A DNA stretch of 64,000 nucleotides from Microcoleus sp. bin38.metabat.b11b12b14.051 (GCF_013299165.1 NZ_JAAFKD010000033.1:1-64000); one strand, 5' to 3'. Shown: positions 1 through 9,902, numbered from the stretch's first letter. Made by a program: numbers and translations. The notes: generated by a model from the sequence alone, not told the origin.

Positions 1-67
1 CCAGTTCTTCACGGCTTAACTGCTCAACTTCCATTTTTAGTGCTAATAACTCTGCTTTTTCACTCAT
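1..67 (-). CDS. 5' end of a gene running off the window
   Basis: An ATG at 65-67 on the minus strand opens a frame that stays open to the window edge, giving 22 residues starting MSEKAELLALKMEVEQLS. The fragment is charged and probably helical. It is too short to assign to a family. It could be a chance frame, but the residue composition looks coding. Confidence 0.4.
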   Translation of the reverse strand, partial: MSEKAELLALKMEVEQLSREEL

Positions 68-167
68 CTGACTACATTACCATATTTCTCGGCTCTGGAT
101 GAACTTTTTTTGACCTGAATCCTTACCTTTTTGTCAACACTTCCAACATTTCCAAGGCTTACGCATA

Positions 168-364
168 GGGGGCTAAAAACCCGGTTTCTACGAGATTTTG
201 CGAGGATTCACAAATCTACAAAGAAACTGGGTTTTTGAGGTTTTATTTTTTCCGATTACTTACTTAATAACTGCTGACTAATGACCACCCTTCGACTTCG
301 CTCTTCGGCGAGATGACCAATGACAAATGACCAATGACCAATGACCAATGACCAATGACCAATT
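168..364. repeat. palindromic repeat and heptanucleotide tandem repeat
   Basis: At about 175-238 an imperfect inverted repeat has arms AAAACCCGGTTTCT and AGAAACTGGGTTTTT. A related palindrome occurs at 63295-63356. From about 302 to 364 a 7-base unit TGACCAA is tandemly repeated and runs up to the stop codon of the TPR gene. Such short tandem repeats are typical of filamentous cyanobacterial intergenic DNA. No gene is seen from 68 to 363. Confidence 0.7.
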
Positions 365-1404
365 TACTCATTGAGAAATTCACCTTCACAGATAATCGAG
401 TCTCTGTTTTCCAAATCTTCTTGATTCCAAATCGCATTCAATGCTGCGGAACTTAAAGAAGTTGACATCGTATTTAAGGTGGTGTTGTAGTATTCTACAG
501 CATTATTCAGTTCCATCTGTGGCGCTTCTTTGAAATAAGAATTGATATCAGGCGTGCAGCGCTGAGCCTGGTAGTACAAATAAGCTTCAGCATTGATGCA
601 CATGACGTGGTAAAAATCCCTATTTGCGGTCGCAATATCTCCCATTTTGTACAGCGCTAAACCCCGATTGAGATAAGCTTTAACGTAGTTAGGATCGAGT
701 TGCACTGCTTTATTAAAGTCTTCAATTGCTAGCTGCATTTGTTTTAATTTATAGCGAACGCAACCTCTGTTATAATACGCATAAACATTGTTTGGGTCGA
801 TGCCGAGTGCTGTGTTGTAATCGGCGATCGCCTGCGTGTTGTCTCCTAATTGGTGGTAAGAGAGACCGCGATTTATGTAAGCTTTGATATATCTGGGATT
901 CAACCGCAGCGTTTCGTTAAAGTTCTCGGTGGCTGCCTCTTTTTCTCCCAACAGGTAGAAAGCTCGCCCTCGGTTGTAATAGGTTTTATAATTTTGGGAA
1001 TTGATAGAGAGAGCTCGATTGTAGTCTTCTATTGCTTCTTCGTAATGTCCTAAATTAGCAAGTACCAGTCCCCGGTTGTTGTAGATAGCGTGACTGTCAG
1101 GCTTGCTTGCTAAAGCGCAGTTGAGATCGTCGATGGCTTTGTCGTTTTCTCCGAGGTGGCGCCAAGCATTTCCTCGATTCAAGTAGGCCTCGAACAAATT
1201 AGGATTGATGTCTAGTGCTTGACTGAGATCTGCGATCGCCTTTTGGTAGTCTTTCATGTAATAGTAGACTAAACCGCGATTGTTATAGGCTTTGGCATCG
1301 GCGGGATTGACTTGCAGTATCTGATCGAAGTCCTCAAGTGCGGCTTCGTAGTTTCCTTTTTTGGCGCTGTGTAAACCGCGTTTGTAAAAATGCTTGATGT
1401 TCAT
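364..1404 (-). CDS. TPR repeat protein
   Basis: A 346-residue protein made almost entirely of tandem 34-residue tetratricopeptide repeats. About eight can be counted from residue 5 to 275, each with the A-Y-x-N-R-G-L signature at the helix turn and ending in N/DP. There is no signal peptide or membrane segment, so it is probably a cytoplasmic protein-interaction scaffold. The last 70 residues are not TPR and contain a Ser/Asn-rich stretch. It lies downstream of ccmO on the same strand, 470 bp away, so it is probably a separate transcription unit. The family is clear; the partner and role cannot be read from the sequence. Confidence 0.85.
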   Translation of the reverse strand: MNIKHFYKRGLHSAKKGNYEAALEDFDQILQVNPADAKAYNNRGLVYYYMKDYQKAIADLSQALDINPNLFEAYLNRGNAWRHLGENDKAIDDLNCALASKPDSHAIYNNRGLVLANLGHYEEAIEDYNRALSINSQNYKTYYNRGRAFYLLGEKEAATENFNETLRLNPRYIKAYINRGLSYHQLGDNTQAIADYNTALGIDPNNVYAYYNRGCVRYKLKQMQLAIEDFNKAVQLDPNYVKAYLNRGLALYKMGDIATANRDFYHVMCINAEAYLYYQAQRCTPDINSYFKEAPQMELNNAVEYYNTTLNTMSTSLSSAALNAIWNQEDLENRDSIICEGEFLNE

Positions 1405-1874
1405 AAGTCAACTTTCAGGATTTTTTTGATTCTCGATTGATTCCTTTGCACTCTGTGTTGAGTTCGACAAGAGTTAATTTGTTCAAAGAGCCTCCACCTG
1501 CACCAAGAGTAACTCTTTACTGATTCTAGGAAATCTACCGCAAACAGGATTTTAGGTTTATTTTAACAGCAGTTAAATCCTGTTGAAAGAGCCTATATAT
1601 CGGCTGAACTTACTTCCTGAGTTTGATTTTTTACCCGATCGACTTTCGCTCTAAAATCCAGTTTTCGTTAGTGGTTTGCGTCTCTCGATGCCTGTGCGAT
1701 CGGCTCTAACGCCAAATTAAGCTTGACGCAGTTACCAGGGTACAAATCACTGCACGTACTCCGCAGCAGTAAAATTTATATCTCGTTCGTCAAACTTGGT
1801 CTCAGTATTTCCCGCAACAAGTGTCTACAAACTTTGATTGCGTAATTCCAGATTACCCATTACCAATTCTCGAT
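1405..1874. other. intergenic region, nothing recognised
   Basis: This 470-bp stretch separates the TPR gene from ccmO. An ORF on the plus strand from about 1821 is only a shadow of ccmO. I see no RNA gene or clear terminator. Confidence 0.5.
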
Positions 1875-2651
1875 TTACCGATTGATTTCCTCTTCCACAT
1901 AAACTCTCAATTTCTCCAAATCTGGGAGTTCGATCAATTCTTTTTCCTTTTCCTGAACAGAGATAGGCACCCTCACAGGTGTGCGCTGTTCTATCCAGCA
2001 ACTCGCCAGCGGCAAAGTTTGTTCCAAATCTTCCAAAGGCCTGGGAATTACCATCACCGCGTTCAATTCGCCAATGCGCTCAGCTTCGTACATCCCCGCT
2101 TCTACGGCTACTGCGACATCTGCGACTGCGCCGCGAATAATTGCCGTGCACAAACCGGCGCCAATTTTCTCGTAGGCGGCCAAGTGTACGTCGGCGGATT
2201 TGAGCATAGCATCGCAAGCACCGACCATTGCCGGAAATCCCCGCGTTTCGAGCAAACCGATCGCCTGATTGCTCAGTCGAGAATAACTGCCACTTTCCGA
2301 CAGTTGAGTTAGGCGAAAGCCGATCGGCAAAACTACTTCCAAGTTAGCCAAAGGCCGAGGAATCACCAGCTTAGAAACAAACTGTCCGAACTGTTCGGCT
2401 GTCTGAGCTCCTGCTTCCACAGCCAAACGCACGTCGGAAATGCGCCCGCGGACGATCGCGGTACAGTGACCGGAACCAATTTTCTCGTACCCTACTAAAA
2501 TGACCCCTGCCGACTTCAGCATCATGTCAGCAGTCCCGACAATTGCCGGAAAACTCTTGGTAGATACCAAACCCAAAGCAGTGTCTTTGAAGTATTCCTG
2601 ATGCTGCGATCGCCCTGACTGACTGCTGTTACGATCTATTTGTCCGTCCAT
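1875..2651 (-). CDS. ccmO: CcmO, tandem BMC-domain carboxysome shell protein
   Basis: A 258-residue protein with two bacterial-microcompartment (BMC, Pfam 00936) domains in tandem, roughly residues 24-112 and 127-215. Both carry the hallmark order GLVSTKSFPAIVG / GLLETRGFPAMVG, then LVGYEKIG / LAAYEKIG, then IPRPL. Single CcmK proteins have one such domain; the fused form of this length is CcmO, which forms trimeric pseudohexamers in the beta-carboxysome shell and is needed for carboxysome assembly. It is the last gene of the ccmK2-K1-L-M-N-O run, 341 bp beyond ccmN. CcmO is sometimes encoded away from the main operon; here it is kept with it. The charged, Glu-rich C-terminal tail of about 40 residues is outside the BMC fold. 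Confidence 0.93.
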   Translation of the reverse strand: MDGQIDRNSSQSGRSQHQEYFKDTALGLVSTKSFPAIVGTADMMLKSAGVILVGYEKIGSGHCTAIVRGRISDVRLAVEAGAQTAEQFGQFVSKLVIPRPLANLEVVLPIGFRLTQLSESGSYSRLSNQAIGLLETRGFPAMVGACDAMLKSADVHLAAYEKIGAGLCTAIIRGAVADVAVAVEAGMYEAERIGELNAVMVIPRPLEDLEQTLPLASCWIEQRTPVRVPISVQEKEKELIELPDLEKLRVYVEEEINR

Positions 2652-2992
2652 CTTCTATTACCCTTAGAAACTTCCAAAAATAAAAATTTGTTGATAGTTT
2701 TAGTGTCTCAGATGAGAAGACAGACTGCACGACGTGCAAGACACAGATTTCTGCTGCAAAGCCTTAAAAATTGTTGAGCTACCAATAATATGAGATTACC
2801 TATTGATTTTCGATCTTTCTGCCTTCAGCATAGCTGCCTTTTGCCGAAATTACCACGCCCCAACATTGTTAATACAAGCCCTTGACACTCCTGAGGGTCG
2901 AACCCCAAAATTTAGACAAAATTTTAACGTCTCAGATTTATCTGTAGAATAAATCTAAAATCTAAAATCTAAAATCTAAAATCGACTGACCT
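2652..2992. repeat. intergenic region with ATCTAAAA tandem repeat
   Basis: The ccmN-ccmO gap holds a short tandem repeat of the octamer ATCTAAAA at about 2950-2983, just after ccmN stops. No other feature is seen. A ccmO promoter may lie here, since the gap is long for an operon, but no convincing boxes are visible. Confidence 0.5.
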
Positions 2993-3667
2993 CTATCCCG
3001 TGCCGCCCGAGGGTGTGTGACCGTTTTCCTGCGATCGATTAAAAGCTTGTCGGTGCGGAAACAGCGTCCCCAGCAACTGATTGATATGAGCTTGGCCGTA
3101 GAGAATAGTTGGCACTTCCCGTGGTGGCGGAGGCGGATTGGCGGCCGTTTCTGGCGGCGGATCTGGGGCTGTCTCCGGCGGTGTCGGAGGCTGTGTTTGG
3201 GCGGGTGCTGGCGGGTCGATCGCGCGATCGGCTGGCGGCTCAACTGCTGGCGCTGCGGCTGCGGGGGTTTCCGGTGCAGAGGTTTCGGCTTCTGCGGTTG
3301 GTTCTGCTGCGACTTGACGGCTGGTATCTCCGATCAGAGAACCTGCTGGCAAAATTTGCATTTGGTCGATCGCAGGATTAATCAGCGTCGTTCCCGCACC
3401 AATACAGGCATTGGCCCCGATCGTCCCCGCACCTACTACCAGCACGCCTGCACCCAGAATCGCGCCCGCTGCGATTTCGAGAGTACCTTCGCGGGCGTGA
3501 AGGATAACTCCCATACCGATGCACGCACCGGCGGCGATCGAGAGCCGGCTACCCGGATCTGCTTGGAGGATGGCTCCAGGGGCGATCGCAGCACCTTCAT
3601 TCACAACTACATCGCCACTCAGAAAAATCTGAGAGTTGCTACTTAATTGCAGTGGCGATAAATACAT
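2993..3667 (-). CDS. ccmN: CcmN, carboxysome assembly protein
   Basis: A 224-residue protein. Residues about 1-115 form a left-handed beta-helix built of hexapeptide repeats (many G-A/C-x-I/V units). A Pro/Ala/Glu-rich linker of about 70 residues follows. The C-terminus is an amphipathic encapsulation peptide with the core YGQAHINQLLGTLFPHR at about residues 191-207. In the family, the helix domain binds CcmM and the C-terminal peptide binds the CcmK shell, so CcmN joins the Rubisco core to the shell. Order and strand match a standard beta-carboxysome operon. It ends with a short Gly/Ser-rich tail beyond the peptide. The call is firm because all three parts are present. Confidence 0.93.
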   Translation of the reverse strand: MYLSPLQLSSNSQIFLSGDVVVNEGAAIAPGAILQADPGSRLSIAAGACIGMGVILHAREGTLEIAAGAILGAGVLVVGAGTIGANACIGAGTTLINPAIDQMQILPAGSLIGDTSRQVAAEPTAEAETSAPETPAAAAPAVEPPADRAIDPPAPAQTQPPTPPETAPDPPPETAANPPPPPREVPTILYGQAHINQLLGTLFPHRQAFNRSQENGHTPSGGTG

Positions 3668-4183
3668 TCAACTTCACCTTGAAATGAGCTTTTTTTTTAG
3701 ATAAAACGACTTTAATTTATCGCTTTATAGAATGACTAATTCTATTTAATCAATTTATAAACGATTATTTACTAATAATGAAAAGCTCGATATGGACTTA
3801 TACATTACCTTTTTATAGCCAATTATCAAAAAGATTAGGTATGTCTGGTAATGGGCAATGGGTAATTGGCCTGACACAGCTTTTGAAACACAATATTTTT
3901 CCGGATTGATTGCCGATTGCCGATCGCCAATCGTATCTCATGTTTGTGATTGCTATACGTAAAGCGAATCACACCGCATCAGTAAGGAATCAAACCACTT
4001 TTTACCTAAGTCCTGTTCATGCTTTAAGATTTTCTCTGTTGTTTCGTGAAAATCCTAAATTTTGACCAAAAGTTCTCAATCGAGGCTTCTAACTATCTAA
4101 AATCTAACTTGCATCCGCTGCCAATTCTCCCGCCAGCCCAATGCCAGAACTTAACGGGAGAAACCAGCTAATTACCTGACAAA
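3668..4183. other. intergenic region between ccmM and ccmN
   Basis: This 515-bp gap inside the ccm operon contains AT-rich DNA and a short block of TGGTAATGGGCAATGGGTAA-type repeats near 3845-3880. A minus ORF at 4104-4343 overlaps ccmM in another frame and is a shadow. No gene is seen. The gap is large enough for a separate promoter for ccmN, but I cannot point to one. Confidence 0.5.
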
Positions 4184-5806
4184 TTAAGGTCGTTGGATAA
4201 TTTCTTCGAGCACGCGGCGCTTGGCTTTGGAGTCGATACCGAGCAAGCGAACGTAGTCGCCGCTGTGTTGTGTCATGCAGCCTTCGAGAGCCGAAATTAC
4301 TTCGGATTCGCGGGTAGATGATATCGGGGCGCAACTGCTCCAAGAACCGGTGCGGAAACGGCGAACGTCGGCGTGTTCCGTGCCAATTTTGTAGCCTTGG
4401 GAAAGCAGGTTGCGGATTTGGTCGATCGTCTTGCCGGTCAACTTGCCGCTACCAGCCGAACCAGTCGAAGCTGCTTTGAATCCAGATGTTGCGGCTGGCT
4501 TAGCCGATTCAGCAACCGGGCCGTCGGGGCGTTGAATAATTTCTTCAACTACGCGACGCTTGGCTTTCGAGTCAATCCCGATTAAGCGCACGTATTCGCC
4601 TGTATGTTGGTTCATCACAGATTCCAAAGCGGCGATCGCCTCAGATTCATTTCTAACTTGCAGCGAAGCCCCGCTTTGCCAAGAACCAGTGCGGAAGCGG
4701 CGGGCGTCAGCGTGTTCAGTTCCCACCTTATAGCCTTGAGCTAGCAAGCCGCGAATCTGAGCCACTGTGGCGTCGCTCAATTTGCCGTTTGACCCGGAAC
4801 CTTGTGCAACTTTACCGTTACCGTTTGATTGGTGAGTTTTAGCGCCGTTAGAACCGTTAGAGCCGTTGTCTCCCGGTCTTTGGACGATTTCTTCTAGTAC
4901 GCGGCGCTTGGCTTTGGTGTCAATTCCGATCAAGCGGACGTATTCGCCTTGGTGATCGGCCATGCAGGCTGACAAAGCAGCGATTACTTCTGAGTCGCGA
5001 GTTGAGGAAATTGGGCCGCAAGTGCGCCAAGAACCTGTGCGGAAGCGGCGGGCGTCGGCGTGTTCTGCTCCTACGCTGTATCCTTGGGCTAGTAAATTAC
5101 GGATGCTATCGGCTAGAGAAGAACTCAATTGGGTGCCGGTTTGGGTAGAATAAGTCATTTGAGTGATATTTGAGTTTTTAGCTTGCTCGTTGCGAATTGG
5201 TGCTAGACAAGCGATGTTGTCAGCGCAGCGATAACCGGCTCTTAGAGCGTCATTGATTCCTATGACGTGGGTCGCAAATTTAACATCTGAATCTTGAACA
5301 TCAGGCAGGCGATCGGCTTGCTGCTGATTTGTGATGATGGCTCCCGAAGGTATGTACTTACCGGGGGGAATCTCCACATCTTGAATTAATACGTGCATCA
5401 TCACAATGCAGCCATTTCCTACTCTGGCGTTGAACACCGTAGAGCGAAAGCCGATAAAGCAATCGTCGCCCACGTAGGCCGGCCCGTGAATTAAACTCAT
5501 GTGGGTGAGGGAAGTATTTTTCCCCACCCATACGGAATAAGATTTGTCGTCATCTCCTGTGACTCGGCCTTGTTCTAGGCCGTGAATCACTACTCCGTCT
5601 TGAATGTTGCTTCCTGCTCCGATATAAAACGGAGTGCCTTCATCGGCGCGGATAGATGTCCCGGGGGCAATCATCACATTTGAACCGATATGCACATCCC
5701 CAATAATGTTAGAAAAGGAATGTACGTAGGCGGTTTCGTGAATTTTGGGCTCAGCCAAGTTTTTCGACCAAGGCGTCGGGGGAGCCGCAATGTTGCGGAC
5801 TGCCAT
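4184..5806 (-). CDS. ccmM: CcmM, carboxysome scaffold and gamma-carbonic anhydrase
   Basis: A 540-residue protein. Residues about 15-205 are a gamma-carbonic-anhydrase beta-helix with the expected metal-binding histidines His75, His102 and His107 ([17 protein letters not shown]). Cys194 and Cys200 (YRCADNIAC) match the disulfide pair required for activity in the Thermosynechococcus CcmM enzyme domain, so this copy is probably active when oxidised. Three Rubisco-small-subunit-like (SSUL) modules follow, at about 233-315, 344-427 and 458-540, each with the RRFRTGSW motif and ending EEIxQRP. Modules 1 and 3 keep a Cys pair; module 2 has none. Met217 (5156-5158) precedes the SSUL region and is a candidate internal start for the short CcmM form, though no good ribosome site is seen there. 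Confidence 0.95.
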   Translation of the reverse strand: MAVRNIAAPPTPWSKNLAEPKIHETAYVHSFSNIIGDVHIGSNVMIAPGTSIRADEGTPFYIGAGSNIQDGVVIHGLEQGRVTGDDDKSYSVWVGKNTSLTHMSLIHGPAYVGDDCFIGFRSTVFNARVGNGCIVMMHVLIQDVEIPPGKYIPSGAIITNQQQADRLPDVQDSDVKFATHVIGINDALRAGYRCADNIACLAPIRNEQAKNSNITQMTYSTQTGTQLSSSLADSIRNLLAQGYSVGAEHADARRFRTGSWRTCGPISSTRDSEVIAALSACMADHQGEYVRLIGIDTKAKRRVLEEIVQRPGDNGSNGSNGAKTHQSNGNGKVAQGSGSNGKLSDATVAQIRGLLAQGYKVGTEHADARRFRTGSWQSGASLQVRNESEAIAALESVMNQHTGEYVRLIGIDSKAKRRVVEEIIQRPDGPVAESAKPAATSGFKAASTGSAGSGKLTGKTIDQIRNLLSQGYKIGTEHADVRRFRTGSWSSCAPISSTRESEVISALEGCMTQHSGDYVRLLGIDSKAKRRVLEEIIQRP

Positions 5807-5957
5807 AAATTAAGTTCTCCTCAAACTGAAAATTTTTTTTGTTAGTTGTTCACTGTTCACTGTCAACTGTTCACTGTTAGCTGTTAGCTGTTAGCTGTTA
5901 GTTGTTAGCTGTTCACTGTTCACTGTCAACTGTCAACTGTCAACTGTCAACTGCCAA
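5807..5957. repeat. heptanucleotide tandem repeats between ccmL and ccmM
   Basis: From about 5840 to 5956 the DNA consists of 7-base units of the types TTAGCTG, TTCACTG and TCAACTG repeated in tandem. They fill nearly all of the ccmL-ccmM gap. Confidence 0.85.
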
Positions 5958-6263
5958 CTAGCGGTACGGGTCGTCTTTTTTACTGTAAATGAGGCGATTT
6001 TCTACATTGACAGTATCTATAATGCCTACTACTAGAGCATCGATCGGACGATTTTCGCTCCCAGGCGCGATCCGGGCTGCGCTGCCGCGGGTGACTAAAA
6101 CCCACTCATCTATACCAGCGCCCACACAGTCAGCGGCTACTTCATAGCCGGGAACTGGCGAACCTTCCTCATTGATGAATTGCAGCAGTAGAAATTTCGA
6201 TCCTCTGAGCGTCGGCTCTTTTTGGGTACTGACAACTGTCCCGAGAACTTTGGCCATTTGCAT
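5958..6263 (-). CDS. ccmL: CcmL, pentameric carboxysome vertex protein
   Basis: A 101-residue protein of the CcmL/EutN family, which forms the pentamers that cap carboxysome vertices. It begins MQMAKVLGTVVST and carries the family features VGAGxxEWVLVTRGSAAR and VGIIDTVNV, ending in a basic/acidic tail (KKDDPYR). The frame is open from a GTG at 6291-6293, but the ten extra codons lie in a CAATTAC tandem repeat, so the ATG at 6261-6263 is chosen to match the family N-terminus. It lies between ccmK1 and ccmM as in other beta-cyanobacteria. Confidence 0.94.
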   Translation of the reverse strand: MQMAKVLGTVVSTQKEPTLRGSKFLLLQFINEEGSPVPGYEVAADCVGAGIDEWVLVTRGSAARIAPGSENRPIDALVVGIIDTVNVENRLIYSKKDDPYR

Positions 6264-6547
6264 TTTAGCTAATAGGTAATTGGTAATTGGCACTTGTCAT
6301 TTTTACACCGTCATTTGTCTTTTTTTAATTAGCTTTATTCATTCCCACGTCTTCTTTTTAGAGTTTTTCGTCTAATGACTAATGACTAATGACTAATGAC
6401 TAATGACTAATGAGTCGTGACTAATAACCAATATCCCATGCCCACCTCAATTAAAAATTAAAAATGCTAAATCAAAAACATCGCGATTTTTAATTTTTGA
6501 TTTTTAATTTTTAATTACCAAACGCCCCTAACAGCCTCGGGCCTATC
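6264..6547. repeat. heptanucleotide repeats between ccmK1 and ccmL
   Basis: A TAATGAC unit is tandemly repeated at about 6372-6420. At about 6455-6520 lies an AT-rich inverted repeat, arms TTAAAAATTAAAAAT and ATTTTTAATTTTTAA, which could act as a weak transcription barrier. No gene is seen. Confidence 0.7.
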
Positions 6548-6889
6548 TTAAGATCTGTTGAGAGGGCGAATGCCGCTGACGCCTTCGCGGAACTGTTCTA
6601 CAGCTTCGGTGTAGCGAATGGGTAGCACGTATTCCAAGTTTTCGTGAGGGCGGGCGATAATGTGGGTGGACATCACTTGTCCGCCGTTAACGCGCTTCAC
6701 TGACTCTACTCCGGCGGCGACGGAAGCTTGCACTTCCGAGACATCTCCTCTTACAATGACAGTAACGCGAGCGCTACCGATTTTTTCGTATCCTACCAAG
6801 GTGACGCGGGCTGCTTTGACCATCGCGTCAGCGGCTTCTACTACTGCGGGGAAGCCTAAGGTTTCGATCATGCCAACTGCAATTGCCAT
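6548..6889 (-). CDS. ccmK1: CcmK1, hexameric carboxysome shell protein
   Basis: A 113-residue single-BMC-domain protein. It contains the BMC signature [20 protein letters not shown], the [18 protein letters not shown] strand pair and [20 protein letters not shown]. It forms flat hexamers that tile the carboxysome facets, with the pore loop at KIGSA. The C-terminal extension of about ten residues ([13 protein letters not shown]) compared with its upstream neighbour is why it is named CcmK1 rather than CcmK2. It is nearly identical in protein to the upstream gene, implying duplication. It is the second gene of the operon. Confidence 0.93.
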   Translation of the reverse strand: MAIAVGMIETLGFPAVVEAADAMVKAARVTLVGYEKIGSARVTVIVRGDVSEVQASVAAGVESVKRVNGGQVMSTHIIARPHENLEYVLPIRYTEAVEQFREGVSGIRPLNRS

Positions 6890-6997
6890 TGGTTTTACTC
6901 CTAATTGAATATTTGGGGAACTAAACTGTTAATTTTTGACGATCGCGCTGCTTTTCGTCAAACGTTTCGTCAAACGAATTTTCAGCGCGCTAAGAAC

Positions 6998-7309
6998 TTA
7001 GTAGCCTCGGAACTGCTCTACTGCTTCTGTATAACGAATTGGTAGAACGTATTCTAGGTTTTCGTGGGGGCGAGCGATGATGTGGGTAGAGACGACTTCT
7101 CCGCCGTTCACCCGCTTGACGGATTCCACTCCTGCTGCAACTGAGGCTTGGACTTCCGACACGTTGCCGCGCACAATTACGGTGACGCGAGCGCTGCCGA
7201 TTTTTTCATAGCCCACGAGGGTAACGCGAGCAGCTTTAACCATAGCGTCGGCAGCTTCCACAACAGCGGGAAAACCTTTTGTCTCAATCATTCCCACGGC
7301 AATTGACAT
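6998..7309 (-). CDS. ccmK2: CcmK2, major carboxysome shell protein
   Basis: A 103-residue BMC-domain protein starting [13 protein letters not shown] and ending VEQFRGY, the usual length of CcmK2. The frame is open upstream to 7393, but the 28 extra codons have no family match, so the ATG at 7307-7309 is used. Upstream of it the minus strand reads TTGGAGATTCAAAA, a fair ribosome site. It is the first gene of the ccm operon, and the promoter must lie in the divergent region 7310-7930. CcmK2 is the dominant hexamer of the beta-carboxysome shell. Confidence 0.93.
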   Translation of the reverse strand: MSIAVGMIETKGFPAVVEAADAMVKAARVTLVGYEKIGSARVTVIVRGNVSEVQASVAAGVESVKRVNGGEVVSTHIIARPHENLEYVLPIRYTEAVEQFRGY

Positions 7310-7930
7310 TTTTGAATCTCCAAGTTGAGGATTAGCGGAATTACCGTAACAAATCTTTGAGAAATCTAAAAATTTGGACGGGGAGGCCCACATTATTTAG
7401 GAATGCAGTCTAAAGCTTCCTATCCTTATAGAATAGGGGAAGCTGTCTACCTTGACAATATAAACTAACATCATAATGTTTAATAACAAAAATTAAAATT
7501 TTTTATGTTACTTATAATAATTTAATATTTATTTAATAATCTTAATATATAGAGGAGTAGATGCGGACTGCGATCGGGCCGTCAAGTGAGTACAAATACC
7601 TGTAAACTAGAGTTCGGTGGCTGATGGGTAGGATCTCGGTGTCGCGAAAATTCGGGATTTCCAAGGGGGGATCGCAGATAAACGGGCAAAAAAGGCAGTC
7701 TTGGCGATATGCGGGCTTTTTTTTTTGAGTGCCGACCCCCAGCAGCCTGTAATTTGCTATTCGGAGAATACTAAGTTTTGATGCTTTAATGTATAGTGAA
7801 TTTTGGGTGCAAATTATTTTGCCAAAACTATACGATCGGGTTTAGTCAAATTTTTACGGTGTGGCGCGATCGCCCGGAACTGCTTTTGTATAAAGGCAGC
7901 CAGTAATTTCAAGTTTAAGGGATAAATTAA
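7310..7930. promoter_or_regulatory. divergent promoter region of ccm and ndhF4 operons
   Basis: This 620-bp gene-free region separates the minus-strand carboxysome operon from the plus-strand CO2-uptake operon, so it must hold the promoters of both, or at least of ccmK2. It has a very AT-rich core at about 7460-7550. A poly-T run preceded by GCGGGC at about 7710-7725 could terminate a short transcript. I could not define -35/-10 boxes or a CcmR/CmpR-type operator with confidence. Confidence 0.5.
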
Positions 7931-9805
7931 ATGACAGAATTTCTCCTCCAAGTCTGTTGGTGGGTACCTTTATATGGCTTAATAGGCGCCATTCTAACTT
8001 TGCCTTGGTCTACAGGAACTGTTCGCACCACAGGGCCCAGACCCGCAGCTTACTTCAATTTGCTGATGACTGTGTTGGCTTTCATCCACGGATCGGTTAT
8101 TTTTGCAGCAACTTGGGATAGACCCCCGCAACAGTTGCTCGTACACTGGGTGCAAGCAGCAGATTTAGATTTGTCTTTTGCCATAGAAATCTCAACTACC
8201 AGCGTCGGAGCAATGGAGTTAGTAACAATTCTGAGTTTGCTAGCACAAATTTACGCGCTGGGCTACATGGAAAAAGACTGGGCGCTAGCTCGATTTTTTG
8301 GGCTGCTCGGTTTTTTTGAAGCAGCAATTAGCGGGATTGCGATTAGCGATTCGCTGCTGCTAACTTACGGTTTGCTCGAAGTGCTGACACTCTCAACTTA
8401 TTTGCTAGTCGGGTTTTGGTACGCTCAACCGCTGGTAGTGACGGCGGCTAGAGATGCGTTTTTAACCAAACGTGTAGGAGACGTGCCGCTGCTGATGGGA
8501 GTAGTGACGCTTTCAACTTTAGCCGGCAGTTTGAATTTTTCCGATTTAGAAGAATGGGCGGAAACAGCAACTTTGTCTCCTTTAGTTGCGACTCTTTTAG
8601 GCTTGGCTTTAATCGCCGCACCGACAGCCAAGTGCGCTCAATTTCCGTTTCACTTGTGGCTCGACGAAGCGATGGAAGGGCCCAACCCGGCTTCGATTAT
8701 GCGGAATACGGTGGTTGTGGGCGCTGGCGCTTATGTTTTAATTAAACTTCAGCCTGTTTTGGCTCTGTCACCAGTGACTGGTATGGTGCTGGTGGTGTTG
8801 GGTGCGGTGACGGCTGTTGGGGCTTCGTTGGTGGCGATCGCCCAAATCGACATCAAAAGAACACTATCGCATTCTACCAGCGCTTCTATGGGTTTAGTGT
8901 TTATCGCGGTGGGACAGAATCACGTTGACATTGCATTGCTGTTGCTGTTCGCGCACTCGATCGCCAAAGCACTATTATTCATGAGCATAGGCTCAGTAAT
9001 TGTCACCACCAACACTCAAGATTTAACAGAAATGGGTGGGTTGTGGTCAAAAATGCCCGCCACGACAATGGCTTATTTAGTAGGCGCTGCGGGCATGGTA
9101 GCCCTATTACCGATGGGCAACTTTTGGGTGATGCGACGGTGGCTGAACGGTTTTTGGACAGTGCCCTTGTGGTTAGTAGCTGTGCTGCTGTTAGTTAACG
9201 GTTTGACGGCGCTCAATTTAACTCGCGTATTCGCCTTAGTATTTGCCGGAAAACCGCAGCCCAAAACTCGCAGAGCTCCCGAAGTCGGTTGGCCGATGGC
9301 ATTACCGATGGTAATTTTGACGGTGATTGGGTTGTTAGTGCCTTGGACATTGCAGAAATGGCAACTGTTAATTAGTTGGACTGGGCCTTGGGCGGAAACT
9401 GGGGATTTTGATAGTTTAAATTTACTGTTGAAGACTCTGGATATTCCCCTGTTGGTCTTATCTGGCTTGATTGGGGTTGCGGTTGGGGTGGCGATTTATT
9501 GGTACGACGTTTTACCTCGACCGGTACGGCTGCCGTTTCCGGCGGTGCAGGATTTGTTTGCTTACGACTTTTATATCGATCGAGTTTACCGCTTAACTGT
9601 GGTTTGGGCCGTGGCTTCTATTGCGAAAGTCAGCGCTTGGACTGACAAATATGTAGTAGACGGGGTGGTGAATTTGTTCGGTTTTGCCACAATTTTCAGT
9701 GGCGAAGGTTTGAAGTACAGCGGCACAGGTCAATCGCAGTTTTATGTATTGACTATTGCCGGCGGAGTTGCTGCGTTGCTGGGATTGATTATTTGGCAGT
9801 TCTGA
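7931..9805 (+). CDS. ndhF4: NdhF4, NDH-1 subunit 5 of a CO2-uptake complex
   Basis: A 624-residue, highly hydrophobic proton-pumping-type membrane subunit of the NuoL/NdhF family with about 15 membrane helices. The conserved stretch TAKCAQFPFHLWLDEAMEGP at about 231-250 carries the channel lysine and histidine, and DIKRTLSHSTSASMG the next helix boundary. It lacks the longer form of respiratory NdhF1. It is followed by ndhD4 and cupB on the same strand. That gene order, with a Cup protein, marks the CO2-hydrating NDH-1 complexes. The constitutive (F4/D4/CupB) type is chosen over the inducible F3/D3/CupA type because of the linked CupB and the position next to ccmK, as I recall for Nostoc PCC 7120. 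Confidence 0.88.
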   Translation: MTEFLLQVCWWVPLYGLIGAILTLPWSTGTVRTTGPRPAAYFNLLMTVLAFIHGSVIFAATWDRPPQQLLVHWVQAADLDLSFAIEISTTSVGAMELVTILSLLAQIYALGYMEKDWALARFFGLLGFFEAAISGIAISDSLLLTYGLLEVLTLSTYLLVGFWYAQPLVVTAARDAFLTKRVGDVPLLMGVVTLSTLAGSLNFSDLEEWAETATLSPLVATLLGLALIAAPTAKCAQFPFHLWLDEAMEGPNPASIMRNTVVVGAGAYVLIKLQPVLALSPVTGMVLVVLGAVTAVGASLVAIAQIDIKRTLSHSTSASMGLVFIAVGQNHVDIALLLLFAHSIAKALLFMSIGSVIVTTNTQDLTEMGGLWSKMPATTMAYLVGAAGMVALLPMGNFWVMRRWLNGFWTVPLWLVAVLLLVNGLTALNLTRVFALVFAGKPQPKTRRAPEVGWPMALPMVILTVIGLLVPWTLQKWQLLISWTGPWAETGDFDSLNLLLKTLDIPLLVLSGLIGVAVGVAIYWYDVLPRPVRLPFPAVQDLFAYDFYIDRVYRLTVVWAVASIAKVSAWTDKYVVDGVVNLFGFATIFSGEGLKYSGTGQSQFYVLTIAGGVAALLGLIIWQF

Positions 9806-9902
9806 ACCGCAGATGTTGGCGGATGAACGGGGATGTAGGCGAAGCCTTCCCGAAGGGTACGCAGATGAATTGTTTTGGGTTTGTCTGGTTCTTCCTCTAA
9901 TT

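Noticed and set aside
2880..2920. tRNA T-arm-like GGGTCGAACCCC
   Set aside because: No acceptor stem, anticodon arm or D arm can be built around it.
4104..4343. 79-residue minus ORF overlapping the end of ccmM
   Set aside because: It is read in another frame of the third SSUL module and the following spacer; composition is Arg-rich and non-coding in style.
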